Assembly (NCBI RefSeq): GCF_029168335.1
Contig: NZ_JARGYC010000050.1
Coordinates: 1-34,236, forward strand
Length of the DNA stretch: 34,236 nucleotides
Direction: 5' to 3'
From: Psychromarinibacter sediminicola
GTDB taxonomy: Bacteria; Pseudomonadota; Alphaproteobacteria; Rhodobacterales; Rhodobacteraceae
In this document: positions 1-8,529 of the stretch, piece after piece
Position numbering within the stretch: the first letter of the stretch is position 1
How the letters are laid out: each line of letters begins with the position of its first letter
Notes under the pieces: model-generated
The model's database searches: none
The model's input: only the letters and a program-made list of their open reading frames with translations
What the model was told of the DNA's origin: nothing
Position numbers and translations under genes: made by a program

Positions 1-262
1 CCGCCGGGGCGCGGTCGAGCTTTGCGATGCCGGAGACATAAGCATGTATGTCGAACACTTGGCACCGTCCTCGCCAGTAGCGCCGCCCCGGTGGGGGCGG
101 GGCGGCGCTGCACGGCGTTCCGCCGCGCGACGCAGGTGGACATGTCCCACGGAAAACCCAGTGCCGTGTAGTATGGACGTCCGCGGATGTGTTACCGCTA
201 TCTATAACAACATCAACATCTTAGACCCCGTCCAACCTCGGACACCTGCAATTCTCGCCGGC
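1..262. other. Left-edge intergenic region, no convincing gene
   Basis: I see no supported gene here. A short open frame from the window edge ends at a TAA at 39-41 on the plus strand and could be the last dozen codons of a gene starting outside the window, but nothing confirms it. A longer frame at 44-352 has no recognisable features and runs into norC, so I treat it as chance. The stretch contains one strong hairpin, listed separately, and leads into the norC promoter. Confidence 0.4.
79..109. terminator. Strong GC hairpin, possible terminator
   Basis: The arms at 79-89 and 99-109 are perfect 11-bp complements (AGCGCCGCCCC and its reverse complement) around a 9-nt loop. No T-run follows on either strand, so a classical intrinsic terminator is not proven. 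It lies just after a possible gene end at 41 and well before the norC promoter, so insulation of norC from upstream transcription is a reasonable inference. Confidence 0.4.
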
Positions 263-276
263 TTGACTTTCGTTAA
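263..276 (+). promoter_or_regulatory. Dnr/Nnr-type box upstream of norC
   Basis: TTGACTTTCGTTAA fits the TTGAC-N4-GTYAA form recognised by Crp/Fnr regulators of denitrification. Its centre is 67.5 nt upstream of the norC ATG. A class II geometry would place transcription start near 311 with a weak -10-like CATACC around 299-304; that placement is inferred. Similar boxes at hemA, the cytochrome c2 gene, nosR and napE strengthen the call. Confidence 0.8.
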
Positions 277-336
277 GGCCCCGCGCCCGCCCGTCCCGCA
301 TACCCCCATCACCGAGATTGGGCGAAGGAGAGCGCG

Positions 337-789
337 ATGCGCGAAGTCATGACCAAGAGCATGGCCCGCAACATATTCTACGGCGGGTCCCTGTTCTTCA
401 TTATCATCTTCGTGGGCCTGTCGGTGCATTCGCACCGCTACATCACCACGACATCCACCGACCACGAGGGCATCACCGAAAGCGTCGCCCTCGGCAAGCA
501 GCTGTGGGAAAAGCACGCCTGCATCAACTGCCATTCGATCATGGGCGAGGGCGCCTATTTCGCCCCCGAGCTCGCCAACGTGATGACCCGCTGGGGCGTC
601 CAGGACGACCCCGAGGGCGCCTACGAGGTGCTGCGCGGCTGGATGGAGGCGATGCCCACCGGAATCGAGGGCCGCCGCCAGATGCCGTATTTCGAGCTGA
701 CCGAGGAGGAATACCGCGCCCTGGCCGACTTCCTTCTCTGGACCGACGAGATCGACGCCCAGGGCTGGCCCCCGACCGACGCCGGCTGA
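337..789 (+). CDS. norC: Nitric oxide reductase cytochrome c subunit NorC
   Basis: NorC is the membrane-anchored c-type cytochrome that passes electrons from periplasmic donors to NorB during reduction of NO to N2O. The 150-aa product has an N-terminal membrane anchor (about residues 13-31) and a single heme c motif CINCH at 62-66 in a periplasmic domain, which matches family size and layout. The ATG at 337 is chosen because AAGGAG at 325-330 sits 6 nt before it; an internal ATG at 352 lacks such a site. It is the first gene of norCBQDEF and follows a clear Dnr-type box. Confidence 0.95.
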   Translation: MREVMTKSMARNIFYGGSLFFIIIFVGLSVHSHRYITTTSTDHEGITESVALGKQLWEKHACINCHSIMGEGAYFAPELANVMTRWGVQDDPEGAYEVLRGWMEAMPTGIEGRRQMPYFELTEEEYRALADFLLWTDEIDAQGWPPTDAG

Positions 790-805
790 GAAAGGACAAG
801 AACAG

Positions 806-2170
806 ATGAAATACGCAACTCAGAAGATCGCGCTGGCCTACTTCTCGGTCGCGCTCGCGCTCTTCGCGATCCAGATCGTGGGCGGGCTGCTCGTCGGCTA
901 CGTCTATATCGACCCCAACTTCCTGTCGGAGGTCCTGCCGTTCAACATCCTCCGGATGCTGCACACCAACTCGCTGGTGGTCTGGCTGCTGCTGGGCTTC
1001 TTCGGCGCGGCCTATTTCCTGATCCCGGAAGAGACCGAGCGCGAGATCCACTCGCTGATGCTTGCCTACCTCCAGCTGATCATCCTGGTCGTCGGCACGA
1101 TCGGCGTCGTCCTGACCTATGTGTTCAACCTGTTCGAGGGCAACTTCCTGCTCGGCAAGGAAGGCCGCGAATTCCTCGAACAGCCCAAATGGGTCAAGGC
1201 CGGCATCGTCGTCGCCGCGCTGATCTTCCTCTACAACGTCACCATGACGGTCCTGAAGGGCCGCAAGACGGCGATCTCGAACGTGCTGCTCCTGGGCCTC
1301 TGGGGCCTGGCGCTGCTGTTCCTGTTCGCCTTCTACAACCCGGAGAACCTGGCGCTCGACAAGCAGTACTGGTGGTACGTCATCCACCTGTGGGTCGAAG
1401 GCGTGTGGGAGCTGATCATGGCCTCGATCCTGGCCTACCTGATGCTCAAGCTCACCGGCGTCGACCGCGAGGTGGTCGAGAAATGGCTCTATGTCATCGT
1501 CGCGCTGGCGCTGTTCTCGGGCATCCTGGGCACCGGCCACCACTACTACTGGATCGGCACGCCGGGCTACTGGCAGTGGATCGGCTCGATCTTCTCGTCG
1601 CTGGAAGTCGTCCCGTTCTTCGCGATGATGGCCTTCGCCTTCGTCATGGTCTGGAAGGGCCGCCGCGACCACCCGAACAAGGCCGCGCTGCTGTGGTCGC
1701 TGGGCTGCGCCACGCTGGCCTTCTTCGGCGCGGGGGTCTGGGGCTTCCTGCACACGCTGCACGGGGTGAACTACTACACCCACGGCACGCAGATCACGGC
1801 GGCGCACGGGCACCTGGCCTTCTACGGCGCCTATGTCTGCCTGAACATCGCGATCTTCACCTACGCGATGCCGATCCTGCGGAACCGCGACCCCTATAAT
1901 CAGGTGCTGAACATGGCCGCCTTCTGGCTGATGTCCGGCGGCATGGCCTTCATGACCTTCACCCTGACCTTCGCGGGCACCGTGCAGACGCACATGCAGC
2001 GGGTGCTGGGCGAATACTACATGGACGTCCAGGACCAGCTCGACATCTTCTACGTGATGCGGTTCTTCTCCGGCGTCGCGGTGTTCATCGGCGTGCTGCT
2101 GCTGATCTACGCGCTCGCCTGGCCGCGCCGCGAAGTCATCACGGACGACGCGTCCGTGCCGGCGGAGTGA
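806..2170 (+). CDS. norB: Nitric oxide reductase catalytic subunit NorB
   Basis: NorB is the heme-copper-oxidase-like catalytic subunit, with a heme b3/non-heme iron centre that reduces two NO to N2O in the cytoplasmic membrane. The 454-aa product is rich in membrane helices and shows the expected ligands: H53 and H336 for heme b, H334 for heme b3, and H194, E198, H245 and H246 around FeB. I assigned these by matching spacing to characterised cNORs. A polyhistidine stretch GTGHHYYW lies at 243-250. AAAGGA lies upstream of the ATG, 16 nt after norC. It is a short-chain cNOR partnered with NorC, not the fused quinol-dependent qNOR. Confidence 0.96.
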   Translation: MKYATQKIALAYFSVALALFAIQIVGGLLVGYVYIDPNFLSEVLPFNILRMLHTNSLVVWLLLGFFGAAYFLIPEETEREIHSLMLAYLQLIILVVGTIGVVLTYVFNLFEGNFLLGKEGREFLEQPKWVKAGIVVAALIFLYNVTMTVLKGRKTAISNVLLLGLWGLALLFLFAFYNPENLALDKQYWWYVIHLWVEGVWELIMASILAYLMLKLTGVDREVVEKWLYVIVALALFSGILGTGHHYYWIGTPGYWQWIGSIFSSLEVVPFFAMMAFAFVMVWKGRRDHPNKAALLWSLGCATLAFFGAGVWGFLHTLHGVNYYTHGTQITAAHGHLAFYGAYVCLNIAIFTYAMPILRNRDPYNQVLNMAAFWLMSGGMAFMTFTLTFAGTVQTHMQRVLGEYYMDVQDQLDIFYVMRFFSGVAVFIGVLLLIYALAWPRREVITDDASVPAE

Positions 2171-2175
2171 TGACC

Positions 2176-2985
2176 ATGGACGGCACTTATATCGAACGGG
2201 AGGGGGCGGCGAATGCCCCCTTCTACCTCCCCCAGGGCGACGAGTGCGACCTGTTCGCGGCCGCCCATGCCAACACCCTGCCGGTCCTGCTCAAGGGGCC
2301 GACGGGCTGCGGCAAGACCCGCTTCGTGGCCCACATGGCCGCGCGGCTGGGCCGGCCGCTCTATACCGTGGCCTGCCACGACGACCTGTCGGCGGCGGAC
2401 CTGATCGGCCGCTACCTGCTGAAGGGCGGCGAGACGGTCTGGGTCGACGGCCCGCTGACCCGCGCGGTGCGCGAGGGCGCGATCTGCTATCTCGACGAGG
2501 TGGTCGAGGCGCGCAAGGACGTCACTGTCGTGCTGCACCCGCTGACCGACGACCGGCGCATCCTGCCGATCGACCGCACCGGCGAGGAGCTGGAGGCCGC
2601 GCCGGGCTTCATGCTCGTCGCCTCCTACAACCCCGGCTACCAGAACATCCTCAAGACGCTGAAACCCTCCACCCGGCAACGCTTCGTCGCGCTCGACTTC
2701 GACTTTCCCGCCGCGGCGGAAGAGGAACGCATCGTCGCGCAGGAAAGCGGCCTCGACCCGGCCCGCTGCAAGCCGCTGGTCCGCCTTGCGGGCAAGCTGC
2801 GCGGGCTGAAGGGGCAGGACCTGGAGGAAGGCGTCTCCACGCGGCTCGTCGTCTACACCGCCACCCTCATCGCGCAGGGCATGCCGGTGGAACGCGCGAT
2901 CCGCGCGGCCATGGTGGAACCGCTCACCGATGACGAGGATATCAAACGCGGGCTCCTCGATCTGGTCACGGCAGTCTTTGGGTGA
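2176..2985 (+). CDS. norQ: NorQ, MoxR/CbbQ-type AAA+ ATPase for Nor maturation
   Basis: NorQ is a CbbQ-type AAA+ ATPase that works with NorD to insert the non-heme iron of NorB. The 269-aa product has Walker A GPTGCGKT at 41-48, Walker B ICYLDE at 103-108, a sensor-1-like SYN at 150-152 and arginines at 167-169 in the usual arginine-finger region. The frame also offers GTG at 2167 and ATG at 2170, which overlaps the norB stop. I prefer 2176 because GGAG at 2164-2167 is 8 nt before it, whereas it is too close to 2170. Cytoplasmic, co-transcribed with norCB. Confidence 0.93.
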   Translation: MDGTYIEREGAANAPFYLPQGDECDLFAAAHANTLPVLLKGPTGCGKTRFVAHMAARLGRPLYTVACHDDLSAADLIGRYLLKGGETVWVDGPLTRAVREGAICYLDEVVEARKDVTVVLHPLTDDRRILPIDRTGEELEAAPGFMLVASYNPGYQNILKTLKPSTRQRFVALDFDFPAAAEEERIVAQESGLDPARCKPLVRLAGKLRGLKGQDLEEGVSTRLVVYTATLIAQGMPVERAIRAAMVEPLTDDEDIKRGLLDLVTAVFG

Positions 2986-2994
2986 GGCCCGCCG

Positions 2995-4929
2995 ATGACA
3001 CGGATCCACTTCGAACCATGGGAACCCGAAGAAACCGTCGGGAAACTGTGGCATTCCTTCGCCAGTCGCCTGGATGCGCCAGAGGCGCATGAAGGAGCCG
3101 CGGTCGACCTCTCTGAGGTCGGCGGGCGGCTGGCGGTTCTCTTCCGGGGCCTGGGTGGCAGCCCGTCCGTCGAGCTGCGCCCGGTCTCGGAGGAGATCAG
3201 CCATCACCGGCTGTCCTGGCGCCGGCGTCTTGGCACCGAGGCCGAGACGGCGCCGCGCGCCAGCTTCGACGGCGAGGTGCTGCGCCTGCCCGCGCGGCTG
3301 GCCGTGTTCCCCGCGCGCGAGGCGAACGCCGCGCTCTATCTCTGGCTGGCCGCCGCGGCGGCCCATGCCCCCGACCGGCTGGCCGAGGACGACCCCCTTC
3401 GCGCCGACCTGCGCGCCCTGCGCGCGGCGCGCGCCATGGTGGCGGACACGCTGGCCGATGCGCCCGGCCTCGCCGGGCTCTACGAGGCGCTTTCCGAGGC
3501 CGTCGCGATGCAGCGGCCCGCGCGCCGACTGCCCGCGGCCGAGGCGCAGGTCGAAAGCGTGCTGCGCCACATGCTGGGCGAGCCGCTGCCCGAGGCCGCC
3601 CGCCCCCTCTGGGAGGCGATGACGAGCGGCGACCTCTCCGGCGTCACCGCCCCGCGCGGCTATCGCCCGTTCCGCCCGGTGCCGCTCTGGCCCGAGCTGC
3701 GCGAGATCGAGGCCAGCGCGCGGCACGAGACCGAGGACACCGAAACCGGCGAGGGCGAGCCCGAGACCGAGACCGAAGAGGGCAAGGCCCACCGCGCCAA
3801 GCGCAAGAAATCCGACCAGGCGGAACGCAGCGACAGCTTCATCCTGCACAAGTTCGAGGCCATCCTCAGCTGGGCGGAGTTCATGAACCTCAACCGCCGG
3901 GTGGACGACGACCCCGACAACGCCCGCAAGGCCGCCGACGACCAGGAGGAAATCGGGCTGGGCCAAATCAGCAAGGCGCCACCCACCAAGCTGAAACTGC
4001 ATCTCGACCTCGCCCCAGAGGACGTCGACCGCGAACGGCTGTCGGCCGAGATCACCTATCCCGAATGGGACGCGCGCAGCGGCGCCTACCTGCCCGATCA
4101 CGCCTGCGTCTTCGCCTCGGTGGCGGAACCGGCCGAAGACGCCCACGTCTTCCGCGACCCCGCCGCCGCCCGCCGCATCCGCGCCGTGAAACGCCAGTTC
4201 GAGGCGCTGCGCCCCGGCCGCGTCACCACGCGCGGCCATCTCGACGGCGACGCGCTGGACATCGAGGCCGCCGTGCGCGCCGAAACCGACCGCCGCGCCA
4301 ATGGCGAGGGGACGGAACGGGTGTGGATGCAGACCCGCCCGCAAGCCCGCGACCTCGCCGTGTCGATCCTGCTGGACGTGTCGCGCTCCACCGAAAGCGC
4401 GGTGACCGGCCGCGCCGTCATCGACATCGAGCGCGAGGCGCTGGACGCGCTGGCGCTCGGCCTCGACGCCTGCGGCGACGACTTCGCCATCCACGCCTTC
4501 TCTTCGCTGAAGCGCAGCCGCGTCTACGTGCAGACCTGCAAGAGCTTCGCCGAGCCGATGGGGCCGATGGTCGAGCGCCGCCTCGCCACGCTGAGGCCCG
4601 GCTTCTACACCCGGATGGGCGCGGCGATCCGGCATGTCTCGGCGGAGCTGGCGCAGCAGTCGCGCAAGCGGCGGCTGCTGATCGTCATCACCGACGGCAA
4701 GCCCAACGACCTCGACCACTACGAGGGCCGCCACGGCATCGAGGACACCGCCATGGCCGTCCGCGAGGCGCGGCGCGCGGGGCAGTCCGTCTTCGGCGTC
4801 ACCGTCGACCGCACCGGCAAGGCGTGGTTCCCGCGGCTGTTCGGCCAGGGCGGCTTCGCTGTGATCCCGGACCCGGAAAAGCTGATCTTCGCGCTGCCGC
4901 AGATCTACCGCCACCTGGTGGGCGCATGA
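2995..4929 (+). CDS. norD: NorD, vWA-domain Nor maturation protein
   Basis: NorD partners NorQ in activating nitric oxide reductase; CbbQ/CbbO-type pairs couple an AAA+ ring to a von Willebrand factor A protein that binds the target. The 644-aa product has a variable N-terminal part, a highly acidic linker (about 243-262) followed by a basic patch (266-272), and a C-terminal vWA domain with MIDAS motif DVSRS (D461, S463, S465). A second conserved strand, VITDGKPND, lies about 100 residues later. It starts 9 nt after norQ, and its stop overlaps the norE start by ATGA. It has no signal peptide and is cytoplasmic. Confidence 0.92.
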   Translation: MTRIHFEPWEPEETVGKLWHSFASRLDAPEAHEGAAVDLSEVGGRLAVLFRGLGGSPSVELRPVSEEISHHRLSWRRRLGTEAETAPRASFDGEVLRLPARLAVFPAREANAALYLWLAAAAAHAPDRLAEDDPLRADLRALRAARAMVADTLADAPGLAGLYEALSEAVAMQRPARRLPAAEAQVESVLRHMLGEPLPEAARPLWEAMTSGDLSGVTAPRGYRPFRPVPLWPELREIEASARHETEDTETGEGEPETETEEGKAHRAKRKKSDQAERSDSFILHKFEAILSWAEFMNLNRRVDDDPDNARKAADDQEEIGLGQISKAPPTKLKLHLDLAPEDVDRERLSAEITYPEWDARSGAYLPDHACVFASVAEPAEDAHVFRDPAAARRIRAVKRQFEALRPGRVTTRGHLDGDALDIEAAVRAETDRRANGEGTERVWMQTRPQARDLAVSILLDVSRSTESAVTGRAVIDIEREALDALALGLDACGDDFAIHAFSSLKRSRVYVQTCKSFAEPMGPMVERRLATLRPGFYTRMGAAIRHVSAELAQQSRKRRLLIVITDGKPNDLDHYEGRHGIEDTAMAVREARRAGQSVFGVTVDRTGKAWFPRLFGQGGFAVIPDPEKLIFALPQIYRHLVGA

Positions 4930-5474
4930 CCGAAGCGCGCGGTCTCGACGCCCTGCCCGGCGAGCTGATGATGTGGGTGCTGATCGTCAGCGAACTGATG
5001 GTCTTCGGCGCCGGGCTGACGGCGATGCTGGCCATGCGCCTGACCGATCCCGCGAGCTTCGCCGCGGCGCAGGAGCACCTGTTCCAGACCGGCGCCGCGC
5101 TGAACACCGTGGTGCTGATCACCAGCGGTTTCCTCGCCGCCCAGGCGCTGGCCTGGCGCCGCGCCGCCCGCCGCATGGCCGCCCGCGCCGCGCTGGCCGG
5201 CGCCGCCGCGCTGGGCGTGCTGTTCCTGTGGATCAAGGGCGCCGAATACGCCGCGAAGGCCGCCGACGGCATCGGCTGGGACAGCCACCCGTTCTTCACC
5301 TTCTATTACGGGCTCACCGGCTTCCACGCGGCCCATGTCGCCGCGGGGATCGTGCTGCTGCTGCTCGTCGCCTGGCGCGACGCGCCGCAGAACATCGAGG
5401 CCGGCGCCATGTTCTGGCACATGGTCGACCTTGTCTGGGTTCTGCTCTACCCCGTGGTGTACCTGCTCGGATGA
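4926..5474 (+). CDS. norE: NorE, cytochrome oxidase subunit III-like protein
   Basis: NorE is a small membrane protein related to cytochrome c oxidase subunit III (CoxIII). It is found in nor operons and needed for full Nor activity, though its exact role is unsettled. The 182-aa product has about five hydrophobic helices and CoxIII-like segments, including HPFFTFYYGLTGFHAAHV and FWHMVDLVW near the C-terminus. The ATG overlaps the norD stop as ATGA (4926-4929), and its own stop overlaps norF the same way, so translation is probably coupled. Confidence 0.9.
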   Translation: MTEARGLDALPGELMMWVLIVSELMVFGAGLTAMLAMRLTDPASFAAAQEHLFQTGAALNTVVLITSGFLAAQALAWRRAARRMAARAALAGAAALGVLFLWIKGAEYAAKAADGIGWDSHPFFTFYYGLTGFHAAHVAAGIVLLLLVAWRDAPQNIEAGAMFWHMVDLVWVLLYPVVYLLG

Positions 5475-5740
5475 CCGGCCTGTCGCGCCCGCTCCTGCGC
5501 GCCTGGGCCTGGCTGACCGGCCTCAGCCTCGCCGCCGCGCTGGCCACGCTGGCCCCGGTCCCGCCCTGGGCCGTCGCCGCCGCAACGCTGCTGCTGGCGC
5601 TGGCCAAGGCGCGGCTGATCCTCGCCCGCTACCTCGACCTCGCCCGCGCGCCCTGCTGGCTCTCGGGCACCATGCTGGTCCTGGCGCTCTGGGCCGCGCT
5701 CGCCTTCGCGCTCTACGCCGCCCCCGCGCTCACGCCCTGA
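5471..5740 (+). CDS. norF: NorF, small membrane protein of the nor operon
   Basis: This 89-aa protein has three hydrophobic segments and matches the size and position of NorF, which follows norE in alphaproteobacterial nor operons and supports full NO reductase activity by an unclear mechanism. It resembles short subunit-IV-like oxidase proteins. The start overlaps the norE stop (ATGA, 5471-5474). Its 3' end overlaps the convergent DUF4202-like gene by 11 bp (5730-5740), and no terminator is visible between them. Identification rests mainly on operon position and topology. Confidence 0.82.
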   Translation: MTGLSRPLLRAWAWLTGLSLAAALATLAPVPPWAVAAATLLLALAKARLILARYLDLARAPCWLSGTMLVLALWAALAFALYAAPALTP

Positions 5741-6290
5741 ACGCCGCCGCCAGCTCCTCGGGCAGCGCGAACTCGTCCAGCACCCGCGCCCGCGCCTCGG
5801 GCGACATCTTGCGCGCGGTCTTCTCCACGATGTCCTGCACCTTTTCCGGCGGATGCTTCGCCGCGAAGGGCGCGAAATACCACTTCAGGAAGGTGAAGCA
5901 GATCACGTCCTCCAGCGCCTGCACCTGGTCGTCGCGCTTGATCCCCTCCTTGCGGATCATCCGCCCCACGGTCTCGACGTCCTCGTCGCCATAGCCCGCG
6001 GCCCGCATCAGCTCGCCCACCCGGTCGGCATGATGCTGCGCCAGCGTCCGGCGCCATTTCAGATAGCCCGCCCGGCCCTCGGGATACTCCGCCCGCGGGA
6101 TCACCCAGCGTTCGATATGCTGCCCCCGCGCCGCGATCCGCAGCACGTCCGGCGCCTCGGGAAACAGCCGCTCCGCCTCCGCGCTCATCCGGCGGCCGTA
6201 AAGCTGTGCCTCGGGCTCGCCCTCGTCGCGGCGCGGATCGGCCGCGTTCGCCGCGTCGATCGCCTCCAGCACCTCGTCCAGCCGGCTCAT
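5730..6290 (-). CDS. DUF4202-like protein co-transcribed with the Dnr regulator
   Basis: The 186-aa soluble protein resembles the DUF4202 family, recalled from its overall pattern (N-terminal LDEVLEAIDAAN, a central RGQHIERWVIPR and LKWRRTLAQHHA, and ICFTFLKWYF later). Several His, Asp and Glu residues sit in helical segments, so an HD-like metal site is possible but not shown. I chose the ATG at 6290 because it overlaps the upstream regulator's stop as ATGA (6287-6290); an ATG at 6302 is also in frame. No signal peptide or membrane segment. Co-transcription with a Dnr-type regulator beside nor suggests a role in nitrogen-oxide metabolism, but its function is unknown. Confidence 0.72.
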   Translation of the reverse strand: MSRLDEVLEAIDAANAADPRRDEGEPEAQLYGRRMSAEAERLFPEAPDVLRIAARGQHIERWVIPRAEYPEGRAGYLKWRRTLAQHHADRVGELMRAAGYGDEDVETVGRMIRKEGIKRDDQVQALEDVICFTFLKWYFAPFAAKHPPEKVQDIVEKTARKMSPEARARVLDEFALPEELAAAFRA

Positions 6291-6991
6291 GCCCGGCTCC
6301 ACGCATCGGCCGGGTCGGCCTCGACATAGTCGCGCAGCTGGTCCACGTCGGCGATCTCGGCATGGTTACGGGAGATCTTCACCCCCGCCGGCTTCAGCCG
6401 CGAGAATGCCCGGCTCAGGCTCTCGGGCTTCATCCCCAGCCGCCCGGCGATCAGCACCTTGTCATAGGGCAGCGTCACCCGGCACGCCCCGTCCTCGGCA
6501 TCGCACAGCGTCAGCAGGAACTGCGCCACCCGCTGCGCCCCGGTCTCGGCCTTCAGCTGCTCCAGCTGCTCGACCAGCGAATGCAGATGCGCGAAGGTCG
6601 ACGCGATCATCGAGACGCAGGCTTCCGGGTCGCGCCGGATCAGCTGCAGCAGATCCTCGGCCGGGATCATCATCGTGCGGCAGGCCGTCGAGGCCTCGGC
6701 CGACACCGGGTAGTCGCGCCGCCGGAACGCCACCGCCTCGCCGAAGCTCTCGCCGCGGGTAAAGACGTTCACCACCGCCTCCGACCCGTTCGGCGCGATG
6801 CGGTACAGCTTCACCCAGCCGTCCAGCACCACATGCACACCGCCGCAGGGCTCGCCCTGCAGAAACAGCGTCTCGCCCCGGTCGTAGCTGCGGAACACCG
6901 CATGCGACAGGATCGGCTCGATATGCTGGTCCGGCAGCGACTGCATGAACAGTGAATGGCGGGCCACCGCCTTGTCGTTCTCGTGTGCCAC
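6287..6991 (-). CDS. dnr: Crp/Fnr-family regulator, Dnr type
   Basis: The 234-aa protein has a cyclic-nucleotide-binding-type sensory fold (about 15-135), a dimerisation helix (about 136-165) and a C-terminal helix-turn-helix (about 176-200). Its recognition helix carries E190, S193 and R194, the E-x2-SR pattern that reads TTGAC/TTGAT half-sites. It lacks an N-terminal Fnr cysteine cluster and resembles Dnr proteins, which respond to NO through heme. The start is taken as GTG at 6991, with AAAGGG about 8 nt before it; a longer frame has no better site. It is divergent from hemA and adjacent to nor, so it probably activates these operons. NnrR is the alternative name. Confidence 0.8.
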   Translation of the reverse strand: MAHENDKAVARHSLFMQSLPDQHIEPILSHAVFRSYDRGETLFLQGEPCGGVHVVLDGWVKLYRIAPNGSEAVVNVFTRGESFGEAVAFRRRDYPVSAEASTACRTMMIPAEDLLQLIRRDPEACVSMIASTFAHLHSLVEQLEQLKAETGAQRVAQFLLTLCDAEDGACRVTLPYDKVLIAGRLGMKPESLSRAFSRLKPAGVKISRNHAEIADVDQLRDYVEADPADAWSRA

Positions 6992-7077
6992 TGGGGATTC
7001 CCTTTGTTCGCGGGAGCGGACGCTACACCACTCCACCGGGCAACGCACGCCCGGATTCGCCACCGGCATCCCGGGTC

Positions 7078-7091
7078 TTGACAATTGTCAT
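7078..7091 (+). promoter_or_regulatory. Palindromic Dnr/Fnr box upstream of hemA
   Basis: TTGACAATTGTCAT contains the perfect 12-bp palindrome TGACAATTGTCA. Its centre is 67.5 nt from the hemA ATG, the same distance as at norC, and 93.5 nt from the divergent regulator's GTG. It could serve both promoters, but the spacing favours hemA. Confidence 0.75.
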
Positions 7092-7151
7092 GGCACGCCC
7101 GGCCCCGGCCCCCGATGCTGGCGCCGACAGATCCACGACGGAGCGCCACAG

Positions 7152-8375
7152 ATGGACTACCAGAGCTACTTCCGCAGCCGCCTGACCGACCTGCGGGGCG
7201 AGGGCAACTACCGCGTCTTCGCCGAGCTGCAGCGCGACTGCGGCGGCTTCCCGGCCGCGCGGCACTACGCTGCCGACGGGGCGCGGGACGTGACCATCTG
7301 GTGCTCCAACGACTACCTCGGCATGGGCCAGCATCCGAAGGTGCTCGCCGCCATGCACGCCGCGCTCGACCGCTGCGGCGCGGGCGCAGGGGGCACGCGG
7401 AACATCTCGGGCACCACGCACGACCATGTCCTGCTGGAAAACGAACTCGCCGACCTGCACGGCAAACAGGCGGCGCTGCTGTTCACCTCGGGCTACGTGT
7501 CGAACTGGGCGGCGCTGGGCACGCTCGCCTCGCAAATCCCGGGCTGCATCGTGTTCTCCGACGCGCTGAACCACGCGAGCATGATCGAGGGCATCCGCCA
7601 TTCCCGCGCGCAAAAGGTGATCTGGAAACACAACGACCTGGACGACCTGGAGGCGAAGCTCGCCGCCGCCCCCGCCGACGCGCCCAAGCTCATCGCCTTC
7701 GAGTCGGTCTATTCGATGGACGGCGACATCGCCCCCATCGCCGAGATCTGCGACCTCGCCGACCGCTACGGCGCGATGACCTACCTCGACGAGGTGCACG
7801 CGGTCGGCCTCTACGGCCCGCGCGGCGGCGGCGTGGCGGAACAGGAGGGGCTGATGCACCGCCTGACCGTGATCGAGGGCACGCTGGGCAAGGCGTTCGG
7901 CGTGGTCGGCGGCTATATCGCCGCCTCGGCCGAACTTTGCGACTTCGTGCGCAGCTTCGCCTCCGGCTTCATCTTCACCACCGCCCTGCCGCCCGCCGTG
8001 GCCGCCGGCGCCGCCGCCTCGGTCCGCCACCTCAAGGAATCCGCGGCCGAGCGCGAGATGCAGCGGCAGAGGGTGGCCGAGTTGCGCGCGCGGCTCGACG
8101 CGCTGGGCATCCCGCACCTGCCGAACCCCAGCCACATCATCCCGGTGATGGTGGGCGACCCGGTGAAGTGCAAGTTCATCTCGGACACGCTCATGAACGA
8201 ATTCGGCATCTACATCCAGCCGATCAACTATCCCACCGTCCCGAAAGGTACCGAGCGGCTGCGCATCACCCCCTCGCCGGTCCATTCGGCGGCCGACATC
8301 GACCGGCTGGCCGAGGCGCTTGGCGAGCTGTGGATGCGCTGCCAGATCGCGCGCAGGCCGATGGCGGCGCAGTAG
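7152..8375 (+). CDS. hemA: 5-aminolevulinate synthase
   Basis: HemA condenses glycine and succinyl-CoA to 5-aminolevulinate, the first step of heme and bacteriochlorophyll synthesis in alphaproteobacteria, using pyridoxal phosphate. The 407-aa length matches Rhodobacter ALA synthases. The cofactor lysine is K247 in GTLGKAFG, with the preceding D213 and H216 (YLDEVHAVG) typical of the alpha-oxoamine synthase family. GGAG at 7140-7143 lies 8 nt before the ATG. Because it sits inside the denitrification island behind a Dnr/Fnr box, it may be an extra, anaerobically induced isozyme (like HemT or additional HemA copies). Whether another copy exists elsewhere cannot be seen here. Confidence 0.96.
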   Translation: MDYQSYFRSRLTDLRGEGNYRVFAELQRDCGGFPAARHYAADGARDVTIWCSNDYLGMGQHPKVLAAMHAALDRCGAGAGGTRNISGTTHDHVLLENELADLHGKQAALLFTSGYVSNWAALGTLASQIPGCIVFSDALNHASMIEGIRHSRAQKVIWKHNDLDDLEAKLAAAPADAPKLIAFESVYSMDGDIAPIAEICDLADRYGAMTYLDEVHAVGLYGPRGGGVAEQEGLMHRLTVIEGTLGKAFGVVGGYIAASAELCDFVRSFASGFIFTTALPPAVAAGAAASVRHLKESAAEREMQRQRVAELRARLDALGIPHLPNPSHIIPVMVGDPVKCKFISDTLMNEFGIYIQPINYPTVPKGTERLRITPSPVHSAADIDRLAEALGELWMRCQIARRPMAAQ

Positions 8376-8401
8376 CGCGGATCGCCCCGATGCGTCCGTG
8401 C

Positions 8402-8430
8402 GCCCCGGCCCTTGCGCCGGGGCTTTTCTT
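8402..8430 (+). terminator. Intrinsic terminator of hemA
   Basis: A perfect 8-bp stem (8402-8409 GCCCCGGC with 8416-8423 GCCGGGGC) and 6-nt loop is followed by TTTTCTTT. It lies 26 nt after the hemA stop. Confidence 0.85.
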
Positions 8431-8457
8431 TGCCGCCCCTGCGGCGTGGCCGGCCAC

Positions 8458-8494
8458 AAGAAAAGACCCGGCCGCGCGGGGCGACCGGGCCGGG
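8458..8494 (-). terminator. Intrinsic terminator of the nos/cytochrome c2 operon
   Basis: Read on the minus strand, CCCGGCC (8494-8488) pairs with GGCCGGG (8473-8467) and is followed by a T-rich tract at about 8464-8458. It lies about 35 nt beyond the cytochrome gene stop and faces the hemA terminator. Confidence 0.7.
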
Positions 8495-8529
8495 GGTCCA
8501 AAGAGTGGTGGCTTTCTGTCGGAAAAGCG

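Noticed and set aside
2107-4914. Very long minus-strand open frame opposite norQ and norD (935 codons)
   Set aside because: It is a third-position-GC shadow of the real genes: it has no recognisable domain and is rich in simple Arg/Gly/Ala/Val/Asp/Gln composition. Similar frames opposite nosR, napA and uvrB were dismissed for the same reason.
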